Source: Chromobotia macracanthus (Eukaryota > Chordata > Actinopteri > Cypriniformes > Botiidae). Taken from it: 64,000 nt of DNA. Position 1 is the stretch's first letter. Every line of letters starts with the position of its first letter. The DNA is taken from NCBI GenBank assembly GCA_036877525.1, contig JAZGTH010000001.1, positions 10,300,001 to 10,364,000 of the forward strand, read 5' to 3'. The translations under genes were made by a program, and so were the position numbers. The notes under the pieces were generated by a model. The model was given only the letters and a program-made list of their open reading frames with translations. It did no database searches and was not told where the DNA came from. Shown in pieces: positions 28,061 through 41,500 of this stretch.

Positions 28061-31008
28061 TCTTTGCAGACCTTTTGGCCTGTGATGGATATTACATCAG
28101 CATTTTTCAGACTGGAAGCAGAAAGATCAAAAAAAGGTGGGTAAGATTTATCTAAATGTTTCCACCAGGCAATGTGCTGCCACCAAGCATCAAAATTAAG
28201 ATTACTAAATAAATAACAGATACTGCTTAAAGGCATAACATGCACAGATTCAAAAGTATTTTTATTTTTTTAGTTTACAGTCATTTTTTTATTAAAGTTG
28301 CAAGAAGAAAAATAGTTTTGTATAATATAGTTATATTATAAATATAGTAATATTATCATTTATTATTAGTATTATTATGTAATTAAAGAGAATTAAAATG
28401 TTAATCAATTATAAAAAGTATTGAAGTTAACATTTGTCTGATAATATAGATTATCACAACAATTTTAATGCTTTGAAAATTAAAAAGTAGGTTGCACAAA
28501 ACTTGTATGTCTGTGGGCTACAGTAGATAATGATGATGAATAATGATCTTTTTATCAAAAGATGATAAAATCTTATGATATTCTACATCACACTGATGTC
28601 CCTGCAGCTGGATAATGAAACTGATTTGCTATAAACTCCACTAGTTGCTACAACACAAACCCAAACGAAGCGACACAGATAAGAGTTTATAGCACATTAT
28701 TACAGAAGACAAGTGAAAATACACAGATCACCAACTGATCTTACATCCAAGACCTAAACACCCAGCTTTGACAGAAAACTTACACAAAAGATTGGGTCAA
28801 AGACAGCAATTAATCAAAGTGTTAAAAACTCCTGATAGATTACATAGTTCTCTCCACATTCTGTTTATTAAACAAGACAAGCCAAGTTTTTAATCCAGCC
28901 AAAATTCAGCATTTAGTACTAAAAGATGAAAAGCACAGTAAGTTCTTAAGTCTGACACCTCAGATAAGACGATTTATAACTATGGAGAAGGAGCAGAGCG
29001 AATTTAACAACTCTTGATATAATATACAAAGGGATCTATCATTAAACACAAGTTTTATAAAGTCACTGCAACAAGAAAAGCCTGGCTTGTGAACGCTTCG
29101 TGGGTTTCAAGAAGTTGGAGCATGTGGTTAAACTGACATTCCTTTAACATCTATGAAAGTTTTTTTAAAGGGGAACCTTGATGCTTGAGCAACTGTACTG
29201 TACACTTGAAGACCAGATTAAACCTAAGACTTTCAGTATAGGGCTTTCAGTATACAGTCAAATCCTCGCTCATTGGCTTTTCTTGAAGGTAAAATGCCCT
29301 TTGTGTCAACATTCTGTCTGGCAGAACAGTGTACTGATAGAGTTCCACCCCAGTGATTTATAATCCACCGACTATTATTAAAACCAAAGACTGGATCACG
29401 GAAGCCGTCTGTTTCCATTTTGCCCACATTGCTCTAAAAAATGTGACATAGCTAGATATATGTAGTGCAGTCTCTATAAAACGCCATCTGAAAATGGTTA
29501 TTTTTTGTGACAAAATCGCAAGGGATACTTTCTTTAACAGATGGGAAAATACTGTTCCATTTATACCGACAAGGTGCAGTAAACCACATATTGACAAAAA
29601 AAGCCAAAAGCCATCCATCAGCCAAAGAGTCAACTATATTTATGCCAACACATAAAATGGAGTCCAAGATGACAAAAAATCTGAAGCAGGAAACTAGAAA
29701 GAAATCTATCTAGATCACAGGACCAGCAGTCCAATTCTGTGATCTATGCTTCTTGGTTTAAGTAATAAATGACAACTCAATGCACAAATCTTTCATGGGC
29801 TAAAGACATTTTATAATGTTAAAGTTAGAGTACTTAAGATATAATGATGGGTGATGAGCTTTTACATTGTCAGTAAAATTCATCATACATGCTGTACATG
29901 CTGATACACTGTAATGTAAGATATTAACAATATTAGTTGTATAGTAATACAAACCTATAGTTTTAAGGAAACATCATTTAATTGGCCCATCATAAAAGCT
30001 TTATAAGCTAAACTATTAAGTTCTTTATCTGTTAGATTGGAGACAGATTGCAGATCAGAATGGGTGGAATTTGCATGATATTCACTACAGCAATGCGGGG
30101 ACAAGCACCAGTTAGAAACATTTTACATATGAAAACATACCTGGACTATTCCAGGGCACAGTTAAATATATTTATGAAACACTATATTCATAATACCTAT
30201 TGTAGCCTATGTGATGATAGCCCACTGATATAATATATTCAATAAACAATGCCTTGGATTTCGTTCTAAAATATTTTTGTCCATTTGTACACTCATCAAT
30301 AGTAAAAAATAAATAAACAAATAAATGTATATAAAATTATAATAGAACTTCTAGTAAAACAAATCTAGTCATTTTTATTTTACAGTGCTGCACATTCACC
30401 TAATAGTCCTGAACCCGCGTTCTTTCGTCGCTGGTATTTTTACCCAAATGTTTCATCCTTATTTTTGTTGGGGGGAAATAATAAAAAAGTGCATGAAAGT
30501 TAATGTACCCTTTAAACTAAGCCCTTTGCTCGGTATAATTGCATGCTATCTGATGTCAAAGTGCTATTCTAAGGCAAATGAAGCAGCTCAGCCCATACAA
30601 AGAGTCTCCAGCTGAGAGCTCAAGATTGTCACTCACTCAATCAGCGCACTTTAACGTCTCTATTGTCATTCCGACTGCACAAAAACGCTTGTGTTTAGAT
30701 AGCCCTTTGGCAAGATGCTGAGCCAATAGATAAACAACAAACAGGAGTACTACTAATAGCTTAAACAACATGATATGACAGAGCAACTTGTTGGAATCAC
30801 TACTCTTGTAAACGAGTATATTCTCATGCGTATTACGCGCAACGTACTTTAACACCCAATACTGGAACACACTGTAACGTTTAACCTCCAATTATTATTT
30901 CTAACTGATTGCCCAGCGCTCCAAAGACGCGACACAATTTCACTAAAAGTGTTTTGCTGAGTAGATTAGGTATAAACAAAACGTAAATGAATACGTTTCT
31001 TTGCCTAC

Positions 31009-31087
31009 CGCTGTTGACTAGCAGCACGATGAGAAGTATGAAGTTGCGCTGACATCCGTGCAACTCTTTCGCGGTTCCACTACACAT
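31009..31087 (-). CDS. ror1: ror1 first coding exon (signal peptide), partial gene
   Basis: Probable first coding exon of the receptor tyrosine kinase-like orphan receptor ROR1, a single-pass Wnt5a receptor. The ATG at 31087 opens a 26-codon frame: a short polar N-terminus (MCSGTAKELHGCQRN) followed by a hydrophobic run (FILLIVLLV) and a small-residue end (NS), a typical secretion signal. The frame stops at a splice donor (AGC G, then GTAGGC) in phase 1, the phase I expect for the human ROR1 exon 1 boundary. The frame is also open further upstream, but only from a GTG, so the ATG is preferred. Signal peptides are too variable to identify a gene by sequence. The identification rests on conserved order and orientation: ROR1 lies directly downstream of PGM1 on the same strand in vertebrates. 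Surrounding sequence is CpG-rich, as expected at a promoter. Confidence 0.62.
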
Positions 31088-31360
31088 CGCTACTGCCTCT
31101 GAGAGCGCTCTTACATCCACCGCAAGCTCTGCTCACAGGTACGTGTTATAGTCGGAGAATGTGGAGGCTTTACTGAGCCGCAGATGTCCGCAAAGGTGTA
31201 ATGCTGTAAGGCGTGATCCTCTGCCTGGCTCTGCTCCTGTCTGAGAGTTTGACCGAGTACTCTCTGCCCTCTCCTAAACTCTGGATGGGTATCCAGTCAG
31301 TCCCTAAAAGCGCGCACATGTGCTGCTGAGCCGTGTGTGTGGCGCCACCTGCCGCTAAAA
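31088..31360 (-). promoter_or_regulatory. Probable ror1 5' UTR and promoter region
   Basis: This block just upstream of the signal-peptide exon is visibly richer in CpG (for example gagcgctc, gcgcgcac, gtggcgcc) than the AT-rich flanks, which start abruptly near 31370. No clear TATA box is placed. It is called a promoter from position and base composition only. Confidence 0.45.
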
Positions 31361-34300
31361 TACAGCGGGTTAGAATTAATAAGTAAGAAATTGACGTTGG
31401 CGATTGAATGAATTAAAATGAATTTCAATTGATTATTAATAAAAATGGATCTGAATATAATATGAATAATAATTCATATTATGATTATATCATATGAATC
31501 ATAGTTCAAATTATGAAGTAATTGTTAGCAGAAGATGAAAACAAATGTATATTTTTCCATTTTTCCAAGAGAAGGTCATCTGTATTGAAAGTGTAAATCG
31601 TAAATTTTATTATTGTCTTTTATTTGGTGTTTAGCTGTTTTATTTAACTGAGATTTATTGCATGAAAACCGTGGGTCTCATAACAATTAATGGCAGTTAC
31701 ATATATAACGTTGTAAACAAACAGTGTAACGTATTGCTAATGGAATATGCATAGGAGTTTACAGCAGGCCTGTATATTTTGTTATACAATTTCTTTATGA
31801 CACATTGTTTAGGGTTTATATCTGTCAGCTGACCACTGATGACTAACGGTCTTGTCTATTATATCCAGACTCAGATGTTTCCACTGAAAGAGCTCAGGTC
31901 TGGAAAGACTGGACAGGGAATGGTAGCAATTTACAAGCCTTGGGTCTCTCATCCTGACTTGGACCTTTTTTCAGTTCATTTATGTTATAAAGGTAGATGA
32001 AAAGAGCAAGACCTTCCCCTTTGTGACAGACTCTCCAGACCTTAAGTTCATCTCTCATTTCCTCTGGTGACGTCAGCTCTCTGACACACACAGGGCAGGC
32101 TGCGATCAAAGGTCTAAGTTTAAAGCCTCACTCCTGCAGATTCTAATATGAGCTCGCCTGCTGGGAGAGGATGGTGATTGGTGGGGATGGAGGAAGGGAG
32201 GGGTTTCCTGCCGCTTTGAGACCTTTTAGGTTGTGGAATAAACTGAATGGGAATGGTAACTAATGTTAGAATATCAAAAACAGTATTACGACCCTCTGAT
32301 TGAATAGAAAAGTTGTCAAGGTTCATAAAACAACATTACTGTTTTGTTTAATCTAAGATTTATAGTATTTTCTCTACTTTCAAGCGTCTTAGTTTAGAGC
32401 TCCATTTTCAAAGAAAAGAAAATCTCTTCAGTGTGATTGCATCTAATATTAAACATTTGGAAACCATTATCTCCTGAGCAGCAAAGCAGTTGAAATATTT
32501 GTGACGTGGGGCTATTTTTCTTTCCGATGTCTATCTGTTTTATTTTCCCAAAGTAAAATAAGATTATTAAAATTGCAACCATGCACAGCGAAACTCATCT
32601 AATTGTAATGAGCAGAGGGATTGGGGTTTATGCAGGCCTCTTTGAAGGTCCATTCCCTTGGCTGTTCTCCACACACACAGTGGATCTCTTCAGAATAGAC
32701 CTTCTGTTCTGAACCCTAAACATAGAAATCGTTAAAGTTACTATGGTTTGTAGCTAATAGGAATAAAGTCTCTGTATAAATTACAAATTAAAGATACTAC
32801 TGAGCTACTACCTAAAAAACTGAATTAAAGATTTGTGTGTTCTTACCTTTTAAAAAACATTCTGTGTTCTGAAGATATTCAGTAGTTTTGTAGGTTCAAA
32901 AAGGTTTTAGGATTGTTTATAAAAATCTAACTTTTGTCTCTCCAAGAAATGATGCATTCACTCCACCCAAATTCATTTGGGCACTTCTGGTGATTTCATT
33001 TCTGGTAATAGAATGTTTGTCTGGTAAGACTTTTTTCAGTGAAACATAAGATGCGCTGTTAGCGTGACATTATTCTTGTGAAGCTCTGTGAATGGACGTC
33101 TTTTAGCAATTTACATTTTGATCAAAACAAAGGCTGGCTATTCATTTGAAACTGAAGCATTGGGTGGTCTCTCCTTACGTTTAATGTATTCTCTGATAAC
33201 AGCTGTATTTTTAAATGCACACAGGTCGTGTTTGGTCATATGGTGGTAGGGTCAGTCAGAATTAGACAGTGAGTAACACAGATGCCATTCAAACATGTAT
33301 GTGTATGCATCAGGAAGAGATAGAATAAGGGGTTTGAGAAAGAAAAAGAAAAGTCAGATCCTGTTTGATCCTGTTGTTGTATTTATTTTATCTGGCTTTA
33401 GGAATGATTGCTCACACTTCACATACAGATCATACAGATCTTTGCCTATGTGACCTAACTGGATCTCAGCACATTCCATAGAGGTGTATCCTGTGTCCAG
33501 TTAAATAAGCAACATGTTGTTACGTGTTTTTGGTAGCTGATATTACAGCACAGCACCCTCTGGATAACAAAGTGTAAAATAACAAAGAAAGGTCACGCAT
33601 TGTGCGGTAAATAAACTGTAAACTTGATTTAGGTTTATTTTCATAGGGTAAACTTTGCTTGGGGAACTGTGTAGACTTTACAAAACAAACAGATTCTGTG
33701 TCTGAAGATCTCCCAATGCCTGTGAATGACTGTTTATTTGTTCTTTCTCTGAACTCCGTGTTGGAACGCAAGCTACGGAAATTTGCTACTCCAAAATGAA
33801 CCGGCATAGGACTGTTGCATGCGAAACTTCTGTATGAAAGCTCCTTGTACACCAACATCTGTTTGTGTTTCAAAAAACTAAATCGATTTGGTAACAGGCC
33901 TCTTTTAGTAAGAAACTATAAAATTGTATTGACCCTGAACAGGCTCTGTATTGATTTGTCAACACAGAGGCCATAGAGATAAACATTTTGTTTATTCACA
34001 ACTCATCCTGGCCCTTCCTATAAGTAAACAAATAATATTAGAATGACACACAGCAGTCAGCAGACTGTTTAAACATGGCTGAATATAGTCACTAGGCCTG
34101 TACTACACTGCTCAATGTAAGTATAGAAGGTTGAGAGTCGAACCTTACCCCATGTATATCTCTTAAATGTTGTAAAGTACTTTTAAGCATATTCTGTAGT
34201 CTTTTTAACTTTATACCATTTAAAAGATAAAAGCAAAACCAGCATAGCTGGTTTAGAAAGGTAAAATTGCTTTTCAGATTTCTTGAAGTTTCACATAATT

Positions 34301-35505
34301 GAACATGATATGTAGTATAAAAAGCACATGCCCTGGTTGCAATTTGGTTTGACAAGATCCCTTTAGTTTCTTATAAAACATGTGTGGTAAGAATCACAAT
34401 TGTTGATGACCTTTTCTAAGCACTTTAGATCTCTTTAAACATCTAGATTGAATAAAGATATGCTGCTAACAATATAAAAAGATTAAAAAAGAAGTTCAGT
34501 ATATAATGACCTGACAGCTAAACACACTGTACCACTATTACCTCACATAATGACACCTAATGAAAATACAACCTGCAAACCATTACTTTCCAAGCAGGGC
34601 ATTTTTTGTATCTTGCTATGTCAACACAGGGGCTTTAACAATGTGGAAATCTGTTTTAAAGAAATTATCCCACCCATTTATTCATCTAGAGCAGAAGCGG
34701 GGAACCATTCAAAAGAGGGTGTGAGATGGGTGTCCTGACAGGTACTAATAAATGGATTGTAATAAAGGTGAGGTCATTACTGACATGGCTCGAAGATATG
34801 TTTTGATCATAGGGATATGCGTGTGCATGTATGCAACTTTCAAACAGTAACTTTCATATTTTTTAAAATATTTTTAAAAAATATTTTTGCAAAATAAAGA
34901 TGTTTCTGTTCTCAGGTATGTGCACCTGATTTTCCATGTCACATATTAGCTAAATTAAAGGCAATTTAAAAGCAAATAAACTGTGACCAGGAGTTTGTGA
35001 TGACAACTCCTGAGCGATGCAGAAAAAGCAAATTTGAAGATTTTAGCTTACTGCCGCAGAAAGTTTTGGCACACGAATATTAACAAGCTAAACACTCTGA
35101 CATATACATATATGCAACCATGTATAATTTAGATATGAATTGAGTCTAATTTCTTCAATATTTAATGAAAATCCATAAAGCAACACTAGTGTAACACTTA
35201 TATGTCTGGGTGTTTTTAAAAGCCTTTCACGCAATCACAGTGCATAATGAAATTCCTTAAAAACAAACACAATGAGCAAAACAATTTTATAGTCTTCTAT
35301 ACTTCATATTTAATACTCTTATTTATAGTGTGTTTTACAGATCTTTGATTGTACATATGGAACACAGATAACATGAAGCTTGAAATAAGACTCTAGAGGA
35401 CACACTGAACACAATGACTGGGGTATAAAGTTGATGGTGACAATTGTAAAGTGAGGCTCTGCTGAATACAGTATGTCTGGGCTGGATCAGGTGAATTATG
35501 GGTAA
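31361..35505. other. Intergenic region between pgm1 and ror1
   Basis: No gene recognised on either strand; the open frames are short and overlapping. The part near 31900-32230 is less AT-rich and contains a full CRE palindrome (tgacgtca, 32068-32075) and a TCF/LEF-type site (gatcaaagg, 32104-32112), about 1 kb upstream of ror1. The rest is AT-rich, including an A/T palindrome around 34855-34895. The pgm1 3' UTR must occupy the right edge. Confidence 0.6.
35309..35314 (-). promoter_or_regulatory. Possible pgm1 polyadenylation signal (ATTAAA)
   Basis: The minus strand reads ATTAAA about 190 bases after the pgm1 stop codon. It is the most common variant of AATAAA, and I saw no AATAAA closer on that strand. 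Assignment is by position only. Confidence 0.3.
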
Positions 35506-38500
35506 TTATGTAATCACAGTGGGAGCAGAGCGGCCGGTCTTCTCCTGCAGCTGAGAGATCCTCAAGGCAATGTCCACCAGAGGGGCCAGCATGACCTGTT
35601 CACAACAGTTGAGAACTTTTATTATTGTTAAATTAAATTAATAACGCTCCCAGAAAAAGTGAGAAACACAATAGGGATGCTGAAGTAGCTTACATACACA
35701 AAAAGGATAAAGCTAACATTGTTTTAATGAAAACTATAATTTTACTTCCAGTAACCCAAGCCTTGAAATTCAGATGAAAGGCTTTGCAGGAACTAAAAAG
35801 TCATTTCCGCTTAATTCTGAGCATCTCTGAGGTTGATGCTTTAAGACAGACTGAAACCAGTGATTTAGAGTGATCAGATACAACTGACTAAATGGAACCA
35901 TCATCCATATGTGCTGGGTTGAGAATGTCATTGTCTATTACTACTACAGCTACATTTGCTTTTTCATTTAAAGTCCTAAAAATTGAAGAACAAATGGATT
36001 CTTGTGACAGTAACAAACAAGTATTGTGAAGAAAAAATGAGAAGGTCTGTGTAATTTGTAACCAACAAAGGGCAAGGTTGTTTCACCTGTGGGTCCTGAT
36101 AGATTTTCTGTGGGTCCTTCTCATAGCTGTCAATGTAGAGCCGAATGGTTGCCCCTGCACTGCCTGTCCCGCTGAGCCGGAAAATGATGCGAGAGCCATC
36201 AGAGAAGATGATCCTTAAACCCTGAGCAACATGAAGGCAGGAAACAGGGATGACCGTGTTTTGGAAAGAATGCAAAAATAATGTGAAATTGAGAAAGGTG
36301 TTTAGACTGAATTTTTCAAGCTACAACAATTGTTGTACATTGTTTAATTATACCCTGTTTCAAACACAACACAGATGATGAGGTTATTCTTTCCACAACA
36401 GCAATGAAGATCATCAGTAAATTCATCAGAGAAAATCAATATATTAAATCGTCAAATATCACATGCCCGTGGCATATGGAGATGCTGATATTCATAGTTG
36501 TTTGTGTGTGATTTTTTTTGTTTTTGCTGGGGATAGGAAACATAATTTATACCAGTCATAGAACATCTGAAGACTTTAAATGTAGTGCATTTCCTGTAGC
36601 CCTATAGGCTACATTTACAGTAATTTTTACTGTTTTTGACCTTGGCAGCTGTTCCCTATCCACTTATATTGTACAGAGGAGTGCAATGAGAAAATTCTTT
36701 AACATTTCTCCTTTTGTGTTCCCCACAAGAAAGACAGCCATATGGTTTTGAAACTACATGAGTGAGTGGGTAAAAGTTTTGGTCAATTATCCCAGCAGTT
36801 TAGTCATGAGGATATGCCAAAAGCTATTAAAGGAACTATACAGCATGAAGAAAAAGATTCACTATTAGGGAATAATACAATTTACAAATAATGATGTTGT
36901 GGTAATGACAGACAATGCACCATATACATTTAATTTGGCCAGATTGTGATCAGTTCATCATTATTGTATTTTCTAGCAACAATTCCATTTCACTTATTAT
37001 GCACTTATTATTATTTCCACAATCTTTTGTCTTTAGTTGTTATGACTCACCTGTCCTTTTGAGACACTGCCATCAACAGGGTCTGTGTATTCAAAGTTAT
37101 CAGCTTTCTCCACTTGATATGTTTTATCCCCTGAGGAGAACTTCTGCCCTACAAAGGCTTTATCAAACATAGTTGTCTGTAAGCCTTCGATCATCTTATT
37201 TGCAGCGTCAGAGTCCACCTCTTCATAGTCATACCTGAATAAGAGATTGGAATGAACTCAGTTGTACATCTGTACAATACAGTAATAGAGCCTCACCAGG
37301 TCTCATATACATGCTGACCAACAGAGGGCACTCAAGCTACAAAGATCAACTTTTTATTTTCTACCCATATTCCTTACAGTAGCCATTCTCAACTCCGGTT
37401 CTGGGGACCCACAGTACTGCAAATTTTGTATGTCTTTCTTATCTGACATACTCGGTTCAATTAAAAAAAAGACTGAGGGTTGCGTGCAATTTATTTTCTG
37501 TGGTAATCAACATCATGCAACATGTGGTTCACGCTGGTTCATGTATCACGCTGTTGATACAGCTTAACTTGGATTACTTTAGTTACCTTGTAAAAAAGTT
37601 TCTCCCAAACTTCTGCCAGTGGTCTTTCATAATGTCTTCTACACTCTGTTTGCGAATGGCCAGTATTGACAGCCAAGCAAGCACTGCCCAAAGACCGTCT
37701 TTCTCACGGATGTGATCAGAACCTACACAAAAAAAATACAAAAAAAGTTTTAGATATACCCTTGTGAGTAACTGAATTTAGTAACACAAACATATTTTAC
37801 TTTAATGTATTAAAAATAATCAGAATCTGAATTAAACCTTGTTTAGTTGCCTGGTGTGTTTGTTTACATATAAAGGTTATAAGCAGGAAAAAATTAATTA
37901 CCTGACTAGGACCTTATAAATGCCTTCCTCTAATTTGCAATAACAGTCAAAAGTTTGGAAGCACTTGACTAAAATGTTTCTTATGTTAAAAATCTTTCCA
38001 TCTGAAGCTGTTTGCTTAAATGTTTAAAATGATTATTGTAGACAAAAAATATAATTGTAACAACATATGACTCCCTGTTATTAAAAATATAATTTGTAAT
38101 ATAAAATGTTCAAAATGTATGATTTGGAACAAATAATGAAGAAATAGCAACAAATAAGAGTGCAAGAAGGGGCAAACTAATTCAAAACTGAGGATGAAAA
38201 AAAAATCTCAGGATGATTCCTCAAGAAATTAGGTGATAAAATGTCAAGAAAACATTTTTGTAAATTCTAGGCAAAGGGTGACTACAATAAATATGCTAGA
38301 ATATAACCTAGTTTAATTTATTTTCAATGTATTTTTTTTTAGTCACAACATAATTCATAAAGTTACATCTGTTAATTCATAGTTTTGAAGAGTTTACTAT
38401 TATTCTAAAATGTGAAAACAAAATGATAAAGAATGAGTAAGTGTTTTCAAACTTTTAACCAGTACTGTAAATACTTAGTGGTAGGTCTGTTAAGCTTGTC

Positions 38501-41500
38501 AGCCCAAAATCTTTTAGGAAGCATTACAGCTACTGAGAATCTCTTTTTATATTTAATTGAAGCAGCTTCAAAGGCACTCACCAGTACCAAAGCTTTCTTC
38601 ACCACAGAGGGATAACTTGCCAGCATCCATCAAGTTTCCAAAGAACTTCCAGCCTGTGGGTGTCTCATAAAGGGTCATCTTCAAAGCTTTGGCCACACTG
38701 TGCAAAAACAAAGAATATATCATACTGTCCAAAGCTTATTACATACTGTGAGGTTTATGGGGTAAGATTACATGTGCAGCATTAAACTCTTTTTGGAGAT
38801 TGTGAAATACGGGGCTTAGATTAGCTGGAAATTGGAGTTAACATTTGGCAAAACACTGATTTCAAGCTGGAAACTTTTATTTCAGTATCCCAGCCGACTA
38901 AAGTTACATGTGTTAATTAATTTATTTTATTTAGCTAATGCTGTTATCTGAAGCAACATACAAGAGAGGAAAGGCACAAAACCTCAGAAAACCACATGAT
39001 GTATGAAAGTTATATAAGTATAAGTATATCTCACTTGTCCAAAGCTCCACTGGTGGGCATACTGCGAGCCAGACCCTTCACACCAGTCTTCTTAAAATAG
39101 GGGATGCATGTAATGTTGGCACCAATGACTGCCACAGAGTCAGAGGGGTTTACAAAGAATCCATGCTTACCCAGAACCATGTTGCGATCCTGCAAAGAAA
39201 ACATTAAAAGAAGAAATACTTTATAATGAGGATGCTTCTGTTTTACATGAAAATAATTAAGGATTTACTTCTTATAGAAGCTTAAAAGTATGTTCCATAT
39301 TTCAATACGCTTGGTTAAAACGCTGCTTAACATTTACAATTATGCATTTGGCAGATACTATCTATAGCAGCTTATAGTGCATTCCAGCTATACATAAAAT
39401 GTGCATTCCCAAGCAATGAAACCCAGGACCTTGACATTGTTTTGTAGATCAAAATCCTGCAGTTTTGAAAGTCATTCATACTTACACCATCACCATCAAA
39501 TGCAGCTCCAAAGTCATATTCTCCTCCCTTCATAGCGTTGACCAGGTCAGCAGCATACGTTAAGTTTGGATCAGGATGATGGCCCCCAAAGTCCTCAGAG
39601 GGGACGCAGTTCACAGCTGAGTTAGCAGGGGAACCCAGTTCTTCACACACAATCTTCTTTACATACGGACCCACCACTAGTTAATAAAAAGCATGAAAAA
39701 CATTAACTTACATTTATGTATTTGGCAGACGCTTTTATCCAGAAAAACTTACATGCTAAAGAGCATACATGCTACCATAAGAGAAATAAGGAAAACATCT
39801 TACATAAGTGAACTTTACATTACATACAGAGTGACTTTAATGGGAATACAAACATAAGTTTATGTTTATCAAGGGAAATGAAATCCTCACCTCCGTGCAT
39901 TGCATCCAGTCGTACATTGATGTGATTGGGTCCTGAAAGTAACTCCTTCAGAGCAGCAAAATCAAAAATATCTCTGAGCATCTCAGCATAGGATTCCACT
40001 GAGTCCACGATTTCCACTGCAAAAGGGCAAGCGGTGTAAAAAAAAGACAGCAGTGTAGACAATATACATGAATCTAAAATGGAAAATCACTGTGTGTATT
40101 TGACCAAACATACAGTACCGGTAAAGGTCTTGAACGTGTCAACCTCAAAGGTTTGTTTCCCAATGGTTGAGAGGTCCACCTTGAGCTCAGGGCAGATTCT
40201 GTACTCCTGGAGGCTCTTGCTGATTTGAAAGATTTTGTCTGTGATGCCCTCTGGTGCAGGACCTGAGAAGAGACACACCAGGCAAACAAAGCCATGTAGG
40301 GATTTGCAATGAGATCAGGAAAGATTCTGATCAGTCATTCATGGTTATGTTTTAGCATACAAAATTTACATATAGTACAGATACTAGATGTTATTTACAA
40401 ACTCCATATGCAAATTGCTAACCTCCACTGGATATGTTAAACTTGATGCCAAAGTCTCCATTGGGGCCACCAGGGTTGTGACTGGCTGTCAGAATGATCC
40501 CCCCGATGGCTTTGATCTTACGGATCACACAGGACACAGCGGGTGTTGACATAATTCCATTCTGACCGATGACCAGCCTGCCAATCTGTGAGATTGTGGA
40601 CCAGAAAAATCACAGATCAACTCGCTGACCAAAAGATCTTGATCAGCAAACCGATGGATCACTTAAGACGCAACCATATGAGATAAGTGTTCCGTATTTG
40701 CCGTCCAGTTCAATGCTCACATAACCTAAACCTTACTGATGTGTCCTATTACATGTATGATGCATAATGTAATTCCACAATACTAATGCATTGCACTCAA
40801 CAAGGCATGGTTACTGAATGTAAGGGATATAATGCATAGGAATTCACAAGCAATTAATAATGCGTGTCTAGTATTTCATTCAAATGATGTGAGCATTGTG
40901 TTTTGTAAATAGCCCTAATGCCTACAGAGTAAGCGTGCAGAACGTGACCACAGTCACGTCTCCTGCTCATCAGGGTCGCTGCTGTAGGACTTTCAATGCC
41001 AAAGCAATTCTCGCACTTTTACAAAAAACCTGTCGTACGTTTATATTTCTTTTATTAAAAGCTGTCTTTGAAACACGATGAGAGGGGCGTGGTGACGTCA
41101 GCACGCAGTAACCCCTGATTTTGGCAGCGCGTGAAATGTCAAAGGTGTGTCTCATCAACTTCGGTCAGAAAGATCAGGACCGACTTCGTTTGCATGGGCC
41201 AATATGGACAAGAAACTGTTACCATTTGGCAGTAACATGCATATCTTGTAATTATGACATCATTTAATATGATTTTTTTTCCCTGTAATTGCATATTCAA
41301 CGCCTTCCTGTAAACCACCCACATTTTTCAAACAATGTGAAAGCAACTGAATTCGTGCAGCTCTTTCGCGATGAACCCGAATGTGTCAAGACACGACAAG
41401 ACAGATCCGCCCCCTTTTCATTCGAGGTAGTAACTTTTGCATTACGCTTCTTCTGTGTTGTGATGCAAATGTCTTTGAAAAACAGTGAAAATCTAAGCAA

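Larger units (their letters stand above)
1..31008 (-). other. ror1: Large first intron of ror1 (no coding exon recognised)
   Basis: After the splice donor at 31008/31007 the minus strand shows no recognisable ROR1 exon (no Ig, Frizzled, Kringle or kinase sequence) down to base 1, so exon 2 must lie outside the window. Open frames here are short, overlap on both strands and match no family I know. The stretch holds dispersed repeats listed separately, simple repeats, and two blocks that look like candidate conserved non-coding DNA (2870-3110 and 27690-28060). A very long first intron is normal for vertebrate ROR1. That this is ror1 intron rather than intergenic DNA depends on the exon 1 call. 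Confidence 0.6.

Noticed and set aside
31088..31120. Upstream extension of the ror1 start to a GTG at 31120
   Set aside because: Vertebrate genes rarely use GTG; the ATG at 31087 gives a normal-length signal peptide.
40896..41158. Overlapping open frames on both strands in pgm1 intron 1
   Set aside because: They arise from CpG-rich DNA with few stop codons; neither resembles the alternative PGM1 first exon or any other protein.
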